This document shows, piece by piece, positions 44,746 through 47,172 of a stretch of DNA of 47,172 nt. This stretch comes from Saccoglossus kowalevskii (Eukaryota > Hemichordata > Enteropneusta > Harrimaniidae): contig NW_003121915.1 of assembly GCF_000003605.2 (NCBI RefSeq), positions 57,729 through 104,900 of the forward strand. The letters are read 5' to 3'. Every line of letters starts with the position of its first letter. Position 1 is the stretch's first letter. Below the pieces are notes generated by a model. It made no database searches. It saw nothing but the letters and a program-made list of their open reading frames with translations, and was not told the DNA's origin. A program made the position numbers and the translations under genes.

Positions 44746-47172
44746 CTTTATATTAAGCAATATGTTTTCCTGATGATTAATTCATTGACTTCTCTGTGGG
44801 CAATGACATGTTTTATAAATGATGACCATTCCTCCAGAATAATCCATAGTTTGAAATCAGTGACACTGAATAGCGATGGTCTTCATGCTATGTCGTGTTT
44901 GATATGAATACCATGGTGATGTAAACAACGCATGTAAATTACATTGTTTGTTTACACACAATTCAAACAAGTGTTCCGCAATGACCACCCTGGTGAAAAA
45001 AATCGACAATTTTTGTTTCAGAAGTGTTACAAATGTTTTGATTTGGACACAGGCTCAACTTTTGTTTTTTTATTTGTCACATTTTTAGGAACAATTTTCA
45101 TAGGAATGCAAGTTAAAAATAACTTTTAAAAATTAGCATTCGTTAAAGTTTATTAATTATTACCAGTATATGTAATTTTTCCCCATATGTAACTAATATT
45201 TTTATACACGCATGTGGTGAAAATGTTATACTACAGATACCAATGGTAAACAACTGAAAAATGCAAGTTTGATTTGTGTCTTTGTGCTAGGAAGTTTTTA
45301 TCTGGGTTTTGCAAACAAGTTCATACAATAAAATAAAATCAGACTATTATGCAACTCAACCCAATCTAAGTGTAATTTGCTATTGATGAATTGGGAAGGG
45401 TTAACAGAAACCCAGCTTCAAAAAATTTGAAAACAAGAGGTAAATGTGTATTTGGAGTTTGGATCATGCTACACAAGTAAAAAGAAAGTAACCAGATATT
45501 TTTGGGAGCATTTTTAAAAGATATTGACTAATAAATGTAACCAACTGCACATAACAAAACATAATGCATTAATTTTAAATCTGTTACCTCTTGTAAATTG
45601 TTAAAGGAAGTTCAACACTTATATTTATTTTCTATACTGCGACAGAACTATAAATTATAATACTATTTTAAGCACTATTTGAAGTTTATTTAATCAGAAA
45701 AAATGGATTGGTCCAGTGAGAACATGGTACGAATTTATATCATACTTTAAAAGCCGGAATTATGTCATTTTTGACATTACAAATAATGGAAAAACGTCGT
45801 CATGCATGAAATTAATATTTTTGAAAGCACAGGTTTCAACAGTTTCATCGTAGCTAGTTTGACTCGTGCCCTCGACCACGTCCCTCCTTCTGTCCCAGCA
45901 ATGGTGTGGTGATTCAAAGATGCTATGCACGAAGTGACCAGCAGACAGTGTGTATACAGAGAGACTCTCTATACTCTGACTGACTCTTATACAGACATAA
46001 CATACACATCCAGTCAAGCTGATATTTTAAACAAATCCTAAACTGTCGAAGACCACCCCAAGAGCATATCAGTATTGGATGAAATAGACAAGTAGAAAAG
46101 TTAAGTCAGCGTAACATAGTTGCGCTCGGTAATTAAGAAGATAAAGAACTCATAGTCTTGCATTCACACTGGTCACAAATGGCGTAAATATGGCAGTCAT
46201 TGGACAGTGCACACAATGGCGATGACTCATAGATGGGCAATGCTTTGATTCACCATATATTTCATTTCTGTCTATTTTGTATTTGTTCAATCGAGCAATA
46301 CAAGTTACAGTAACGATTCTGTGCCACGTATATTATAATAATGTACATATATATAAACTCTTTTTAAGCTTTATGTTGGAACCATATTTAGAGTTCAACA
46401 AAATTTACAGATCAATATAACAAACTGAACTGCCTTGAAATTGAACACAATTTGCATGTGAGTATCTACTTTCAAAAAAGACAAACATAAATACAGTTGA
46501 CTGTGGCACTTAAATTCAGTTTAAGATTTAAATGCACTTACTAGTACATATCCCTTTGCGAATGGTCGCCAGTGTTGTCATCTTCCCAAGGAGCTTGAAC
46601 TCCACCATATTTAAGCCCCTCCACACTGACATAACACCTGTTTTTAAGCCAGTGTTGCACCAGTGCTTATACGCACCCTTCCAAGGGACTTTAAAAAATG
46701 CCAAACTCGAAAGCCTCTCCACACAAGCATAACACGTTCACATTTCTTTCTCTTCCAGCACCAATGTAACTTAAGTTGGGTAAATGGACGCAAAAAACAG
46801 ATGTGAACTTGATCCTAGTCTATCAGCCAATAACTGCTGTGAAGCACATGTCAAAAATGTAAATATTGATGCCAGACAACCCATGATAGTGACAATCAGT
46901 GGTATGCTATAAATGTCAGCAATGTGACAGTGACACTAATAAGATCAAAGAACAATTATCCCATCATGACAATTGAATCCACATGGAATCGCCCACAGTG
47001 TCTTGGATTCCATTGGCTTTCTCAGATGCAGAAGACTTACTTCACTGTTACTTGACATTAAAACTGTGCAAGAATGTAATTCTTGACATCATCAGGTCTG
47101 AATATAGTTTTTTCATGCTACATGAAGTACAAGCTTAAGCTAATCTCATAAATTTGCATATTCGATAGGTGA
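44746..47172. other. AT-rich DNA, no gene recognised
   Basis: May be distal Abl intron 1 or upstream intergenic DNA. Near 46528-46722 the - strand holds a 64-codon frame whose two halves look like a diverged duplicate (TTATGTCAGTGTGGAGGGGC and TTATGCTTGTGTGGAGAGGC). It ends at a GTAAGT donor in the phase needed for Abl exon 2, but the protein is not Abl-like. Confidence 0.4.

Overview
The window is AT-rich animal nuclear DNA: genes with introns, GT/AG splice sites, AATAAA signals, SINE-like and MITE-like repeats, and one 50-base N gap (36459-36508). Two genes are well supported. The lineage cannot be fixed from the sequence. A CRH-type peptide gene, an Abl with near-vertebrate exon structure, and many short foldback elements and TACATGTA palindromes suggest a marine invertebrate, perhaps a non-vertebrate deuterostome such as a hemichordate (inference).

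Left part (1-14.5 kb). Intergenic DNA with an (AT)n microsatellite (3827-3919) leads to a compact + strand gene (coding 6483-6980) for a 165-residue secreted prohormone. Its C-terminal peptide is released after Lys-Arg, ends in a Gly-Arg amidation signal, and resembles corticotropin-releasing hormone / diuretic hormone 44 peptides. A splice acceptor lies 19 bases before the ATG and an AATAAA about 60 bases after the stop, so all coding sequence is in one exon, as in vertebrate CRH genes. About 1.3 kb downstream is a 1.4 kb minisatellite of 38/40-bp units with higher-order repeats.

Middle (14.5-19.8 kb). A CpG-richer patch carries a possible first coding exon (14911-14997). It is followed by a GC-rich, stop-riddled block (15.17-16.7 kb) that looks like a decayed transposable element, then by intergenic sequence with nothing recognisable.

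Right part (19.8-47.2 kb). On the - strand lies an Abl-family tyrosine kinase gene. Ten coding exons are visible (34039 down to 20472), encoding about 1065 residues: SH3, SH2, tyrosine kinase, a proline-rich and basic linker, and the C-terminal F-actin-binding domain ending in IVQR. Exon lengths and phases match vertebrate ABL closely. The exon with the start codon was not found; it should lie in the 13 kb right of 34039 or outside the window. Introns are packed with short non-autonomous DNA transposons (161-bp, 212-bp and ~225-bp families), tRNA-derived SINEs, a large inverted repeat, CTCF-like motifs, and a duplicated octamer plus nuclear-receptor-like motif.

The two genes have no obvious functional link: one makes a secreted peptide signal, the other a cytoplasmic/nuclear signalling kinase acting on the actin cytoskeleton.
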